DNA of 64,000 bases from an uncultured Bacteroidales bacterium (GCA_937995875.1 CALKIW010000146.1:43152-107151), one strand, 5' to 3'; shown: positions 1-9,455, counted from the first letter of the stretch. Numbers and translations: made by a program. Notes: a model not told the origin generated them from the sequence alone.

Positions 1-32
1 CGCAAAAGGAAGACGGTCCGCTTCCGTTTTAA
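1..32 (+). CDS. ssb: Single-stranded DNA-binding protein, C-terminal end (partial)
   Basis: Only the last nine codons are inside the window. They read QKEDGPLPF and end at a TAA at 30-32. An acidic tail ending in (P)LPF matches the conserved C-terminal tip by which bacterial SSB recruits partner proteins at replication forks. The next gene is a GldE-like protein, and ssb directly upstream of gldE is a common Bacteroidota arrangement. The call rests on the tail and on this synteny; the OB-fold is off the left edge. Confidence 0.7.
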   Translation, partial: QKEDGPLPF

Positions 33-43
33 AGATATAAGAA

Positions 44-1351
44 TTGGATATTTTTAATATACAACAGTTAAACGATTTAGTGGTCTTTCACCCCATGACC
101 ATAGGAGTTGTCATAGCAGCCATATTGGCTGCTATGCTGCTTTTTTTGTCAGGATTTGCCAGTGGTTCCGAGATTGCTTTTTTCAGTTTGTCACCACAGG
201 ACGCCGATCAGTTGGATGCCGAAAAAAACGAGATAGATGCCGACATAGAGATGTTGCGCCAAGACTCTGAACGCACACTTGCAACCATTCTGATTACCAA
301 CAATTTCGTGAATGTTACGATAATCATGCTCTGCAATTACGTCTTTTCGTCATTGGTGACATTTAAGGCGGAATGGTTGGAGTTCTTCTGCATCACGGTG
401 TTGCTGACATTTTTGCTGCTTCTTTTCGGTGAAATTATGCCCAAGCTGTATATGCGACAAGATGCTTTGAATTTTTGCCGTAAAGCAGCAAAGGGTATTA
501 TCTTTCTAAGACGTTTGTTTTGGTGGTTGGGCACGGTGCTGATCAAAAGCGGGACGATAGCAGAGAAAGCTGTGCCTAAGGAGAATCGGCAGCTTAGCGT
601 TAATGATTTGGAGCAGGCGCTGGAATTGACGGACAAGGAGGAAATCAAGGAAGAACAGAGCATGCTTCAAGGCATTATACGCTTTGGGGACGAGACTGCC
701 AAGGAGATTATGACGAGCAGGCAGGACATCGTAGACGTCGATATTCGCAGTTCATATCAGGAGGTTCTCGATTGTATAGTCAAAAACAATTATAGCCGCA
801 TTCCGGTGTATCAGGACAATGATGACAATATACGTGGTGTGTTGTACATCAAGGACTTGCTGCCACACCTTTCCAGATCGGCAGATTTTCGTTGGCAGAG
901 TCTGATGCGTCCTCCATATTTTGTGCCGGAAACCAAGAAAATTGATGACTTGCTGCATGAATTTCAGGAAAACAAGGTGCATATTGCTATTGTAGTGAAT
1001 GAATTTGGCGGAACGAGTGGACTGGTAACACTGGAAGATGTCTTGGAAGAGATTGTAGGAGAAATCAATGATGAATATGATACTGATGACGACAGTTACT
1101 CAAAATTGAACTACAACACTTATCTTTTTGAGGGGAAAACATTGTTGAGTGACTTCTGTAAGATTCTTCAGATCGATGCTGATGAGTTTGCTGCAGAGTA
1201 TCCTGACGCAGACACGCTGGCCGGTTTGCTCTTGGAAATCAAGGGAGATTTCCTGAGTATACACGAAAGGGTTGATTATAAGAACTTCAAGTTTGAGGTG
1301 ATGAACGTTGAAGGCCGTCGCATCAGTCGGGTTAAGGTGACAATTACATAG
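44..1351 (+). CDS. gldE: GldE-like CNNM/CBS-pair membrane protein (hemolysin/CorC family)
   Basis: An inner-membrane protein of the CNNM (DUF21) plus CBS plus CorC_HlyC family. Residues about 20-190 hold the membrane domain, with hydrophobic segments and the family-typical SGSEIAFFSLSP stretch. Residues about 215-335 form the CBS pair, including the ARRIPVY-like SRIPVYQ motif and EFGGTSGLVTLEDVLEEIVGEI. The last 90 residues are the CorC_HlyC cap. Relatives act in magnesium/cobalt efflux; the Flavobacterium homologue GldE supports gliding. The start is a TTG at 44, with an in-frame stop just before it at 38. An ATG at 95 is the alternative. It lies 11 bases after ssb and is probably co-transcribed. 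A paralogue sits at 12335-13612. Function in a non-gliding organism is unproven. Confidence 0.88.
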   Translation: MDIFNIQQLNDLVVFHPMTIGVVIAAILAAMLLFLSGFASGSEIAFFSLSPQDADQLDAEKNEIDADIEMLRQDSERTLATILITNNFVNVTIIMLCNYVFSSLVTFKAEWLEFFCITVLLTFLLLLFGEIMPKLYMRQDALNFCRKAAKGIIFLRRLFWWLGTVLIKSGTIAEKAVPKENRQLSVNDLEQALELTDKEEIKEEQSMLQGIIRFGDETAKEIMTSRQDIVDVDIRSSYQEVLDCIVKNNYSRIPVYQDNDDNIRGVLYIKDLLPHLSRSADFRWQSLMRPPYFVPETKKIDDLLHEFQENKVHIAIVVNEFGGTSGLVTLEDVLEEIVGEINDEYDTDDDSYSKLNYNTYLFEGKTLLSDFCKILQIDADEFAAEYPDADTLAGLLLEIKGDFLSIHERVDYKNFKFEVMNVEGRRISRVKVTIT

Positions 1352-1362
1352 TTTTTGGTGGC

Positions 1363-1971
1363 ATGCCTGTTATAAGAGACGAGTTTTGCGAAGACGATGT
1401 TCGGTTGTGTATATGGCATATAATCGAAACAGCGGAGGATCTGCCCCACCCCCGAAATGTTGATCTTTCCAACGTTCGTTCTATAGCTCGTAAACGGGAA
1501 ATACTCGCTGTATATGCGCTGTTGTCTTATATGACGGGCAGAGATGACCTCCTTATAGAGCATGATGAAAGAGGAAAACCCCAGATACAAGGGTGGTATT
1601 TGGGTATTAGTCATACCAAAGGGTGGGCTGCTCTGATACTTTCGAAACGTCGTTGTGTGGCCGTTGATATAGAGTATATGTCGGATAGGGTGTCAAGGGT
1701 GGCCCCTCGCTTCATGCGTCCTGATGAAAAAACAGACAGTCTCCTTTGCCAACTCGTCAGTTGGAGCGCAAAGGAGACTGTCTATAAATTGTTGAGTGCT
1801 GAAAACCTTAAATACGATGAAATGCGTCTGAAGCCTTTCGATCCTTTGGCAAAGGGAAGGCTCGAAGTTGAGAACTTGAAGAATGAGAACAGCATCATGG
1901 TTGATTACGAGCTGAATGAAGGCTATGTGCTCACTTATGCCTCATTGGACAGCCGTGAGGGGCTTTGCTGA
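1363..1971 (+). CDS. 4'-phosphopantetheinyl transferase superfamily protein
   Basis: Transfers the 4'-phosphopantetheine arm of coenzyme A onto a serine of a carrier protein. Three family landmarks are visible: GISHT at residues 81-85, the magnesium-binding VDIE at 101-104, and WSAKE at 134-138, which carries the conserved W-x-x-K-E. At 202 residues it is of Sfp-like or intermediate size rather than the ~120-residue AcpS. It starts 11 bases after the GldE-like gene, in the same probable operon. The 3' end overlaps the convergent DUF4861 gene by 30 bases. The carrier protein served cannot be told from sequence; fatty-acid ACP is the default, a secondary-metabolite carrier the alternative. Confidence 0.88.
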   Translation: MPVIRDEFCEDDVRLCIWHIIETAEDLPHPRNVDLSNVRSIARKREILAVYALLSYMTGRDDLLIEHDERGKPQIQGWYLGISHTKGWAALILSKRRCVAVDIEYMSDRVSRVAPRFMRPDEKTDSLLCQLVSWSAKETVYKLLSAENLKYDEMRLKPFDPLAKGRLEVENLKNENSIMVDYELNEGYVLTYASLDSREGLC

Positions 1972-3183
1972 TTGTTCTTCGCAGACAAGTATAGGATAGT
2001 CGATTTTTCTTTTCCATGCTTTCAGGTAATTTCTCCATTCTCTTGCGGAATGGTAGCCGAAACTCTCGTTCGCACTCGTATAAGTAAGGTGGTATCGGAT
2101 GTGATTGCCAACGGGTTTGATTACGGTGCAATAGTTGTCTTTGTTGGCCGGCATTTCCTTGACGCGGTATTCTCGCGGCACATAGATGCCAAGTCCTACG
2201 GTTTCACGTTTCCCATTGATGGTGTCCGAAGTGGGCCAGTCGGCTCCCCAGCATCCTCTGAGACCGTCGTTATCCCCCAATTCTTCTGAATTTTTTACGT
2301 TGATGATGCCTGACGAAAATTCAGTGGCAGACATATCCCTATTAAATGTGACATCCACGTCAAAGTCCCTGCGTCCCGCATACAACGTATATCTGAGCGT
2401 CATATTAACAGGTTCTGTGCCCGGAGCGATGGTCCAGCCGGCATCTTCAACCTCAACGACAGTTCGAATGGGGCCTTTCGACAATATCCTCTGGGTGCGA
2501 TTTTCCACATCATCGAGCATGGTAGGTGTCGTTCCGTCCCATCCCCGCAACGCCCCTAAGCCAAAAGTGTTGCCTACCCACAGCACATCATCGCCATATC
2601 CTAAGGCTTTCTGCGCCTCCGAAGTATAGAATTGGGTCTCTCTTAATTCAAGTCTTTTGTGAAATTTTCCATAAAGATCTATGGTCTGTCGCTTGTCCAT
2701 ATAAATGCGCATGGCAATTAATTCGTTCTCAAAAGCAATGCCATGATGGTGCAACACTTGATATGGGTTGCCGGTCTCCTTATCAATCGTGATGGACGAT
2801 AGATAGATGTCGTGTTTGTTTTTCTCCTTTACCTTAGGATTTCTAAGAACAATTTCTGCATAGGTCTTGGCTGGATATACACGTGGTTTCCCATGATGAT
2901 ATAAAGTGATAGATGCGGTTTGAATTGTTTTTTCGGCAATATCGGTCATGAAACATAGCTCATCCATGATTCCATCTTTATCCAAATCATCAAGTTGGCA
3001 CGGCGTTTCCACACCGTCTATCTCGACAACGGCAGATTTGACAGAGCCGTATTTATGCAACTGCACTACCACAGGAGCATTGCTTTGGGAAATTTTCGAC
3101 GAAAGTTTTAGTTGAATGGTCTGTTGAGCCGACGTATTTATGCAGGCCAACCATACAATGATGATGAGCAGATATTGTTTCAT
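1942..3183 (-). CDS. DUF4861 family exported protein
   Basis: A 413-residue protein with an evident signal peptide (MKQYLLIIIVWLACINTSAQQ, cleaved around residue 20), so it is exported to the periplasm or surface. The body resembles DUF4861, a Bacteroidota family often found near polysaccharide-degradation genes. Visible features are the early DGIMDELCFM stretch and aromatic-rich strand segments such as DVDVTFNRDMSATEFSSGI. No catalytic residues can be named. It stands alone here, with no SusC/SusD pair or glycoside hydrolase beside it. A possible minus-strand TAatTTTG element lies at 3212-3219. The last 30 bases overlap the convergent transferase gene. Family assignment is from overall resemblance; function is unknown. 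Confidence 0.75.
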   Translation of the reverse strand: MKQYLLIIIVWLACINTSAQQTIQLKLSSKISQSNAPVVVQLHKYGSVKSAVVEIDGVETPCQLDDLDKDGIMDELCFMTDIAEKTIQTASITLYHHGKPRVYPAKTYAEIVLRNPKVKEKNKHDIYLSSITIDKETGNPYQVLHHHGIAFENELIAMRIYMDKRQTIDLYGKFHKRLELRETQFYTSEAQKALGYGDDVLWVGNTFGLGALRGWDGTTPTMLDDVENRTQRILSKGPIRTVVEVEDAGWTIAPGTEPVNMTLRYTLYAGRRDFDVDVTFNRDMSATEFSSGIINVKNSEELGDNDGLRGCWGADWPTSDTINGKRETVGLGIYVPREYRVKEMPANKDNYCTVIKPVGNHIRYHLTYTSANESFGYHSAREWRNYLKAWKRKIDYPILVCEEQSAKPLTAVQ

Positions 3184-3331
3184 AAGTATTTCTTGTTTGT
3201 TTTATTGTGAACAAAATTAGCAAATATTTTCATGAAAGGTCTACGGTAATATGAACTCTTTTGCCGTTTTTTAAAGAAAATAAAAATAAATAAATTTTTT
3301 TTGTGATAATATTAACTTTTTTAGCTTATTA

Positions 3332-3363
3332 TTTGTTTTTTATTCCAATTTTTAGTATTTTTG
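3332..3363 (+). promoter_or_regulatory. Bacteroidota-type promoter (TTTG-N20-TAttTTTG)
   Basis: TTTG at 3332-3335 is followed after 20 bases by TATTTTTG at 3356-3363, matching the consensus TTTG-N19-21-TAnnTTTG. It lies inside the longest reading frame of the GldB-like gene, so that gene's true start should be downstream of about 3370. Confidence 0.65.
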
Positions 3364-3386
3364 CATACAAAATACGTGCTTTTAGA

Positions 3387-4193
3387 TTGTCACACAGGTT
3401 ATTTTACATATTAATTGCAGCAATCACGTTGTTCAGTGCTTGTGAATTCAAACTGAAACCAAACGAAGATGATAATGATGCCGCTCATATTAAAGTAGAA
3501 CGATATGATCGGTTGCAGAGTCGTTATCTCATCACGGGTGATTTCTCCGCATTGCAGGAGATGAACACCGAATATCCAATCGAAACGCGCACGTTGGTTG
3601 AGAAGATGCTCCGGATAGGCGAAGTCGGAGACCATAATATCAACGAGAAGTTCCTTCGCTTCTATCAAGATTCAACGTTGCAGTCTATCATAAGCGATGC
3701 TGGCTCTGAGTATGCTGATATGGACGATATCAACAAGCAACTGAAAATGGTTTTCCTTCAGTTGAAGGAATGGCTCCCCAATATGCCTATCCCCAGAGTT
3801 TACGCTCAAATTGGAGCACTCGACCAGAGCATTGTGGTAGGAGAGAGAATGATAGGAATATCTCTTGACAAGTATATGGGAGCCAAATATCCGATATATC
3901 AGCGATACGATTATTCGGCGGAACAGTTACGCACGATGGGGCGTAACTATATAGTGCCAGACTGTGCCAGCTTTTATTTACTAAGCTTGTATCCTATGGA
4001 AAACTATGACAGTCGTACGCAAATGGAGAAAGACCTGCACATGGGAAAAGTGATGTGGGTTGTCAACAAGGCGATGGACAAGCAAATATTTACCACAGAC
4101 TATGTAAATATCGTGGATAGATATATGGATAAACATCCTGATGTGTCGATTTCCGAATTGTTGGAAAGCGACGACTACAGCAAGATAAAATAG
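3387..4193 (+). CDS. GldB-like lipoprotein
   Basis: A predicted lipoprotein of the GldB-like family. The leader LSHRLFYILIAAITLFSAC ends in a lipobox (LFSAC), with mature cysteine followed by E-F-K. The mature part contains family-like stretches such as ITGDFSALQEMNTEYP and GERMIGISLDKYMG. In Flavobacterium, GldB is needed for gliding; related genes persist in non-gliding Bacteroidales, where the role is unknown. A longer frame opens at 3303, but the promoter at 3332-3363 lies within it. A TTG at 3387 gives a normal lipoprotein leader and is preferred here. The gene is monocistronic, facing the convergent hydrolase gene. Confidence 0.75.
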   Translation: MSHRLFYILIAAITLFSACEFKLKPNEDDNDAAHIKVERYDRLQSRYLITGDFSALQEMNTEYPIETRTLVEKMLRIGEVGDHNINEKFLRFYQDSTLQSIISDAGSEYADMDDINKQLKMVFLQLKEWLPNMPIPRVYAQIGALDQSIVVGERMIGISLDKYMGAKYPIYQRYDYSAEQLRTMGRNYIVPDCASFYLLSLYPMENYDSRTQMEKDLHMGKVMWVVNKAMDKQIFTTDYVNIVDRYMDKHPDVSISELLESDDYSKIK

Positions 4194-4216
4194 TTTGTTT
4201 CTCTAATTTCTTTAGC

Positions 4217-5053
4217 TTATTCTTGTGGATTTGGCAAAGGAGATAAATTGAATATCTCGGAAGGAGTCTTGCGTCTGAGCACATTCAGCTTAAAATCGGC
4301 TTCCGGTCCGTCTCCCGCAACAATACCATGAGAGCGCAAGACCTGCTTTACGCTTTTCTCTGCCAAGTCCGGATGGTTGTTCTCATTGCTGAGATGACAT
4401 AGCCATACGTGTTTGAGCTTCGGCGTAGCATTCTCAGCAAGTGCCAGCGCACAGTCCAAATTACTCATGTGCCCATAGGGACCGCGAATTCGAGTCTTAA
4501 GATGTTCCGGATAAGGACCTCGTTCAAGCATTTCGGGCTCATAGTCGGCCTCTATAACTAAGTAGTCGGCTTTACTGATGTAGAACTTTATTTCGTCTGT
4601 CAGGTGGCCGATGTCGGTCATGAATACAAATGTGATATCTTTGTATTGAATGCAATAGCCAACATTATCGGAACTGTCGTGAGGAACATCGAAAGGGGTG
4701 ATGGTGAAGTCATCAAGTTGGAACGGGGTGTTCTTCTCGATTATTTTTACTCGTTCCGGCATAATTTTCGTCCGCACACACCAGTTATTTTCTATTCCAA
4801 TGTGTACTTTATGGGTAGAGTAAACGGGCAGGTTGTAGTCTTTGCTCAAACTTCCCACCGACTTCACATGGTCTGCGTGGTCGTGGGTAACAATCAGGTT
4901 TTTGATATTTGACGCTTGTATTTTATAGTTCCTGAAATACTTCTTCAGCGTCCTGATGCCCAGTCCTGCATCTATGAGGAGGCCGGAGTTTTCGGTAAAC
5001 AAGTAACTACAGTTGCCACTGCTCCCACTTCCAAAGGATATATAATGTAACAT
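4217..5053 (-). CDS. Metallo-beta-lactamase-fold hydrolase (YycJ/WalJ-like)
   Basis: A 278-residue cytoplasmic hydrolase. The N-terminus MLHYISFGSGSSGNCSYL is typical of the YycJ/WalJ group. The zinc-binding signature THDHADH is at residues 56-62; further likely ligands lie in TPFDVPHDSSD, MTDIGH and the late WLCHLSNENNH stretch. WalJ-type proteins are thought to act as nucleases or phosphodiesterases, possibly 5'-3' exonucleases in replication or repair. A possible TAccTTTG promoter element lies just upstream on this strand at 5072-5079. It is convergent with the GldB-like gene, and no operon partner is seen. The fold is certain; the substrate is not. Confidence 0.88.
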   Translation of the reverse strand: MLHYISFGSGSSGNCSYLFTENSGLLIDAGLGIRTLKKYFRNYKIQASNIKNLIVTHDHADHVKSVGSLSKDYNLPVYSTHKVHIGIENNWCVRTKIMPERVKIIEKNTPFQLDDFTITPFDVPHDSSDNVGYCIQYKDITFVFMTDIGHLTDEIKFYISKADYLVIEADYEPEMLERGPYPEHLKTRIRGPYGHMSNLDCALALAENATPKLKHVWLCHLSNENNHPDLAEKSVKQVLRSHGIVAGDGPEADFKLNVLRRKTPSEIFNLSPLPNPQE

Positions 5054-5267
5054 TTATGTTCAATTTTTCTGCAAAGGTATGCAAAACAAAGTAGAATATC
5101 GATTGGGAATGTGTAAAATTTTATAATAAATATATTGTTGAATCTTTTATTGAAAAGACTGCGCGCTATACTTCATAAAATGGATTCGGCGTTCCCTTTC
5201 TATGAAAAATATTGCTGACCATGTAATATTCTGCAAAAAAACACCTACATTTGCATTATTCTAACAG

Positions 5268-5747
5268 ATGTGTTCCATGCAAGGTAATATAAAGTTTGTT
5301 CGTTTTTTCTTGTTGTTTCCTGTTTTATTGATAATGGGATGCCTATCTCTTTGCTCGTGTGGGAATGGCAATGAAGACCAACTTACGGAAACCGTATCTT
5401 CATTTTCAGACTCGTATTTTAATTGGCAGTATTTTCGTTCCGTAAAATATTGCACTCCCGACTCAAAGCAATGGTTGAGTTATATGGCTTCTCAAGTAAA
5501 TGAATCAGATGTTGAAGCCCTTCGCGCACAAGAAGAAGGGGCTACTGTGGAAATAGAAGATGTCGATATGTTGCAGGGAGATAGCGTAGCAAAGGTAAGG
5601 GTAATCGTTTGTAACTACCTGAATATGGACACAATAGGAGTAAAGGGAAGAATGGTGGATAAGGCTTTATTCGTGATTCCTGCAAGGCGGAATAATGGTG
5701 TTTGGAAGGTACAACTTACTGCTCCTTTGCGTGCTGTGAAAGATTGA
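5268..5747 (+). CDS. Small putative lipoprotein of unknown function
   Basis: A 159-residue protein with a hydrophobic leader (VRFFLLFPVLLIMGCLSLCSC) and a lipobox-like LSLCSC, so lipidation is likely. The mature part is a compact alpha/beta sequence (SSFSDSYFNWQYFRSVKYCTPDS...WLSYMASQV) ending in strands such as GVWKVQLTAPLRAV, reminiscent of NTF2-like or DUF4878-like folds. No catalytic motif is visible. A TAcaTTTG promoter element is at 5246-5253, so the leader is very short; ATGs at 5268 and 5277 are both possible starts. The last 32 bases overlap the convergent glycosyltransferase gene. Confidence 0.65.
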   Translation: MCSMQGNIKFVRFFLLFPVLLIMGCLSLCSCGNGNEDQLTETVSSFSDSYFNWQYFRSVKYCTPDSKQWLSYMASQVNESDVEALRAQEEGATVEIEDVDMLQGDSVAKVRVIVCNYLNMDTIGVKGRMVDKALFVIPARRNNGVWKVQLTAPLRAVKD

Positions 5748-6603
5748 GAAAATACCCTAATTTGTAAAGTTTGAAAACCAATAATGACGGGGAAGTGCCT
5801 GTCAGATTGTTTCTCCATGTGGTTTTCATGATGCGATAAAGCCATAAGAAGAGATATTTAGGGGTGCTATTCAAATTTGCTGCCACACGCAGGAGAGTGG
5901 AAAATCCTTTCAATTCGTTTTGGAATTGATAAAGCGTTTGCAAGCCTTCTTCTGTCTTAGCCACAAAATGGGCATTGGATTCATAGTCAAAGAAACCGAT
6001 AGGAGCGTCTATATGCAGAACGTTTATATTGTTTTCTTGCAGTTCCTTGCCCAGCATTACATCCTCATACCCGTATTTAACGAAGCGTTCGTCCAGAGGG
6101 TGGGCAAGCATAAGCTCGCGCTTAATAAGCAGGTTAGAAATGTTAAAACTTTTGAAGGGATATTCCTTTCGTATTTTCACTTGGTGCTTGGGGGCTGCAG
6201 CCTTTTCGTATAGCCATCTTAAATTCGAGTCGGGACCGGGCATCATCCTGTATCCGCCATAACAAACCTTTGTCCGTTTACTTGCTTCTACAAACTGCGA
6301 GAGGTAGTTGTCGGTGATGATTTTGCCGTCGCCATCAATAAATAAAAGCCAATTCCCCTGCGCTTCCCGGGCAAGAAAGTTGCGAATGCGGGCACGTCCC
6401 ACATTCTTGTTCCTCCGAATATATCTGCAATTAGGGATTTTGTTGATGCCGTCATTCTCCTTGACAATATTGCCATTGGTAGATGCGTCGTCTGCCACCA
6501 CAATTTCCCATTGCAATCCTTCTATGCTTGCAGACTGTTCAGACAGTTTGGTGACCAGTTCGAGGCAGCTGTTGTTGTATGATGGAATGACAATGGAAAT
6601 CAT
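5716..6603 (-). CDS. Family 2 glycosyltransferase
   Basis: A GT-A-fold glycosyltransferase of about 295 residues. The N-terminus MISIVIPSYNN is the classical GT2 start. WEIVVADDAST carries the nucleotide-binding acidic residue, and WLLFIDGDGKI is the DxD-like metal-binding site. The segment RELMLAHPLDERFVKYGYEDVMLG resembles the C-terminal galactosyltransferase-type module. The ATG at 6601-6603 overlaps the uvrA stop codon as ATGA, so translation is probably coupled to uvrA; a longer in-frame extension inside uvrA is not needed. The acceptor is unknown; a cell-surface glycan or protein glycan is likely. The 3' end overlaps the small lipoprotein gene by 32 bases. Confidence 0.88.
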   Translation of the reverse strand: MISIVIPSYNNSCLELVTKLSEQSASIEGLQWEIVVADDASTNGNIVKENDGINKIPNCRYIRRNKNVGRARIRNFLAREAQGNWLLFIDGDGKIITDNYLSQFVEASKRTKVCYGGYRMMPGPDSNLRWLYEKAAAPKHQVKIRKEYPFKSFNISNLLIKRELMLAHPLDERFVKYGYEDVMLGKELQENNINVLHIDAPIGFFDYESNAHFVAKTEEGLQTLYQFQNELKGFSTLLRVAANLNSTPKYLFLWLYRIMKTTWRNNLTGTSPSLLVFKLYKLGYFLNLSQHAKEQ

Positions 6604-9455
6604 ACAAGTTTGTCTTTCAGATACTTGCCTGTGATGCTTTCCTTGCATGCTGCAATCGTTTCAGGCGTACCGGTGCATACAATATTTCCACCGGCATTGC
6701 CACCTCCGGGTCCCAAGTCGATCACCCAATCGGCCGACTTGATGACATCCAAGTTGTGTTCGATGACCAGAATGCTGTGTCCCCTTTCTATCAAAGCATC
6801 AAAGGCTTTGAGCAGCCGGGTGATGTCGTGGAAATGCAACCCGGTGGTAGGCTCGTCAAAAATAAACATACTTGGCTCTTGCTTTTCCTGACCGATATAG
6901 TAGGCGAGCTTTACACGTTGGTTTTCACCACCTGAAAGCGTGGACGAGCTTTGCCCCAGCTTGATGTATCCCAACCCTACGTCTTCCAACGGTTGGAGAC
7001 GGCTTACAATGCCTTTCTGCTTATGTTTACCGAAAAACACAAGGGCTTCCGACACCGTCATGTTCAGCACATCGTATATATTCTTACCCTCAAACCTCAC
7101 ATCAAGCACATCTTGTTTGAAGCGTTTGCCATGACAGGTTTCACATTCCAACACAAGGTCGGCCATAAATTGCATTTCTACAGTAATGACGCCGGCTCCC
7201 TTGCACTCCTCACATCGACCGCCATCTGTGTTGAATGAGAAATATTGCGGTCTGAAACCGAGTTGCTTGGCCAACGGTTGTTCGGCAAACAGCTGACGTA
7301 TGGCATCGTATGCTTTCAGGTATGTGGCCGGATTAGAACGCGTGCTTTTGCCTATGGGATTTTGGTCTACATATTCTATATGGCGTATTTCCAGCCAGTC
7401 TCCATCGAGAGAGAGAAACTCTCCCGGTGCATCGCACACCTCGTTCAGACGCCGCTTTATGGCAGGATAAAGTATGCCTTTCACCAGACTTGACTTGCCT
7501 GAGCCCGACACACCCGTTATAACGGTCATCACATTGAGTGGAATTTCTGCGTTGATGCCGTGCAGGTTGTTCATTCGGCAGCCATTCAGTTTGACCGACT
7601 GATTCCACGACCGTCGGGAAGTGGGTACGGCAATCGTTTCTGAATGGGTGAGATATTTTATCGTGTAGCTTCTTGGATAGATCTCCGGCAGGGTTTTGTC
7701 TTTGGAGGGAAGGTTTTTTTTGAGTGCTTCGGGAACGTTGCCCTCGTACACAATTTCCCCACCATTGTTGCCCGCATCGGGTCCGATGTCAATCAGCCAG
7801 TCGGCCTCACGCATAATTTCTTCATCGTGTTCCACCACAACGACGGTGTTGCCCAGCTCTTGAAGTTCGCGCAGCACATGGATAAGACGGTTGGTGTCGC
7901 GGCTGTGCAGCCCTATACTCGGCTCGTCGAGAATGTATAGACTCCCCACCAACGACGAGCCCAGCGAGGTGGTCAGGTTGATGCGCTGGCTCTCACCACC
8001 GGACAGCGAGTTGCTCAATCGGTTTAGGGTGAGATAATCCAATCCAACGTCGCACAGAAACTGCAACCTCGATTTGATTTCCGTGAGCAGTCTCTTGCTT
8101 ATCTCCTGCTCGTGTTCATTGAGTTCAAGCCGGTCAAACCATTGCGCCAGATTCAGCACGGGCATCTGTGTCAGGTCTGAGATGCTCCGCCCTCCAATCT
8201 TCACCCATTCGGTCTCCTTTTTCAGTCGGGTTCCCCTACAGTCAGGACAGATGGTTTTGCCCCGATACCGACTCATCATGACACGATATTGAATCTTATA
8301 CTGATTTTCCTTGACCATTTGGAAAAAGGAATCGATGCACACGCTGTCGGCTTTCCGCTCGCCATTCTTTTTTGTCTCAGAGGGGAGCCCATGCCACAGC
8401 ATATCTTTCTCTTTGGCAGAGAGTTCGAGATATGGTTTGAATATGGGGAAGTCGTCTTTTAGTGCTCGTCGGCAAAATTCTTCCTGCCATTGCTTCATTT
8501 TGTCACCGTGCCAGCACTGTACGCAGCCATCGTAGACAGACAATGTGGAATTAGGGATGACCAGTTTTTCGTCTATGCCGATGACGCTGCCAAAGCCTTC
8601 ACACGTAGGACAGGCACCCAGTGGAGAGTTGAACGAAAACATATTGTCGTTGGGCTCTTCAAATTTGATGCCGTCGGCTTCAAATCGGGATGAGAAATCA
8701 TAACAGATATTGGAAGGTAGAAACAACAGTCTACAGCTCCCGTCACCTTCGTACATTGCTGTTTCCACAGAGTCTACAAGACGGGCCACAACGTCTTTCT
8801 CCCGTGAAACGCTCAGTCGGTCGATGATGAGAAAGAGCGGTTTGTCAGACTTGTTTCGGTCCGTGAAGGTCTGAGCATCGAGCACGTCCTCTATGCGCAT
8901 CACCTCGTCGCCGAGCATCATACGCGTGTAGCCCTCCTGAAGATACATCTCCAACTGCTTGTTGATGGAACGTCCCTTTATCGTGTGGAACGGGGAGAGA
9001 ATCATGTATTTGGTCCCCTCAGAATATTGCATCACCTGCTGCAATATATCTTCGGTAGAATGTTTTTTCACTTCCTGTCCGGAGATGGGAGAGAAGGTGC
9101 GGCCTATGCGGGCATAGAGGAGCCTTAAATATTCGTAGATTTCAGTAGAGGTGCCGACGGTAGATCGGGGATTGCGGGAGATTACTTTCTGCTCAATGGC
9201 AATAGCGGGAGGCAGCCCTTTGATAAAGTCACATTCCGGTTTTTTCATGCGTCCCAAAAACTGTCGGGCATAACTCGACAAACTCTCTACATATCGCCGT
9301 TGTCCTTCGGCATAGAGAGTGTCAAAAGCCAGAGACGATTTACCTGAGCCGGAGACCCCGGTTATGGCCACGAACTTGTTGCGCGGAATGCGTAGACTTA
9401 TATTTTTCAGGTTGTTCACCCTTGCCCCTTTTACCTCAATATATTTTTCTTCCAT
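6600..9455 (-). CDS. uvrA: Excinuclease ABC subunit A
   Basis: The damage-recognition ATPase of nucleotide excision repair, working with UvrB in the cytoplasm. It has 951 residues, the usual length. Two ABC modules are present. The first has Walker A GVSGSGKS (33-40) and signature LSGGESQRI; the second has Walker A GVSGSGKS and signature LSGGENQRV. The second-module zinc finger is complete (CEECKGAG...CETCHGKRF); cysteine pairs CPTCEGFG and CPDCRGTR are in the first half. A minus-strand TAttTTTG element is at 9484-9491, just upstream of the start. A glycosyltransferase follows with a 4-base ATGA overlap. It is followed upstream by a ~600-base gap holding repeat copy A. Confidence 0.98.
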   Translation of the reverse strand: MEEKYIEVKGARVNNLKNISLRIPRNKFVAITGVSGSGKSSLAFDTLYAEGQRRYVESLSSYARQFLGRMKKPECDFIKGLPPAIAIEQKVISRNPRSTVGTSTEIYEYLRLLYARIGRTFSPISGQEVKKHSTEDILQQVMQYSEGTKYMILSPFHTIKGRSINKQLEMYLQEGYTRMMLGDEVMRIEDVLDAQTFTDRNKSDKPLFLIIDRLSVSREKDVVARLVDSVETAMYEGDGSCRLLFLPSNICYDFSSRFEADGIKFEEPNDNMFSFNSPLGACPTCEGFGSVIGIDEKLVIPNSTLSVYDGCVQCWHGDKMKQWQEEFCRRALKDDFPIFKPYLELSAKEKDMLWHGLPSETKKNGERKADSVCIDSFFQMVKENQYKIQYRVMMSRYRGKTICPDCRGTRLKKETEWVKIGGRSISDLTQMPVLNLAQWFDRLELNEHEQEISKRLLTEIKSRLQFLCDVGLDYLTLNRLSNSLSGGESQRINLTTSLGSSLVGSLYILDEPSIGLHSRDTNRLIHVLRELQELGNTVVVVEHDEEIMREADWLIDIGPDAGNNGGEIVYEGNVPEALKKNLPSKDKTLPEIYPRSYTIKYLTHSETIAVPTSRRSWNQSVKLNGCRMNNLHGINAEIPLNVMTVITGVSGSGKSSLVKGILYPAIKRRLNEVCDAPGEFLSLDGDWLEIRHIEYVDQNPIGKSTRSNPATYLKAYDAIRQLFAEQPLAKQLGFRPQYFSFNTDGGRCEECKGAGVITVEMQFMADLVLECETCHGKRFKQDVLDVRFEGKNIYDVLNMTVSEALVFFGKHKQKGIVSRLQPLEDVGLGYIKLGQSSSTLSGGENQRVKLAYYIGQEKQEPSMFIFDEPTTGLHFHDITRLLKAFDALIERGHSILVIEHNLDVIKSADWVIDLGPGGGNAGGNIVCTGTPETIAACKESITGKYLKDKLV

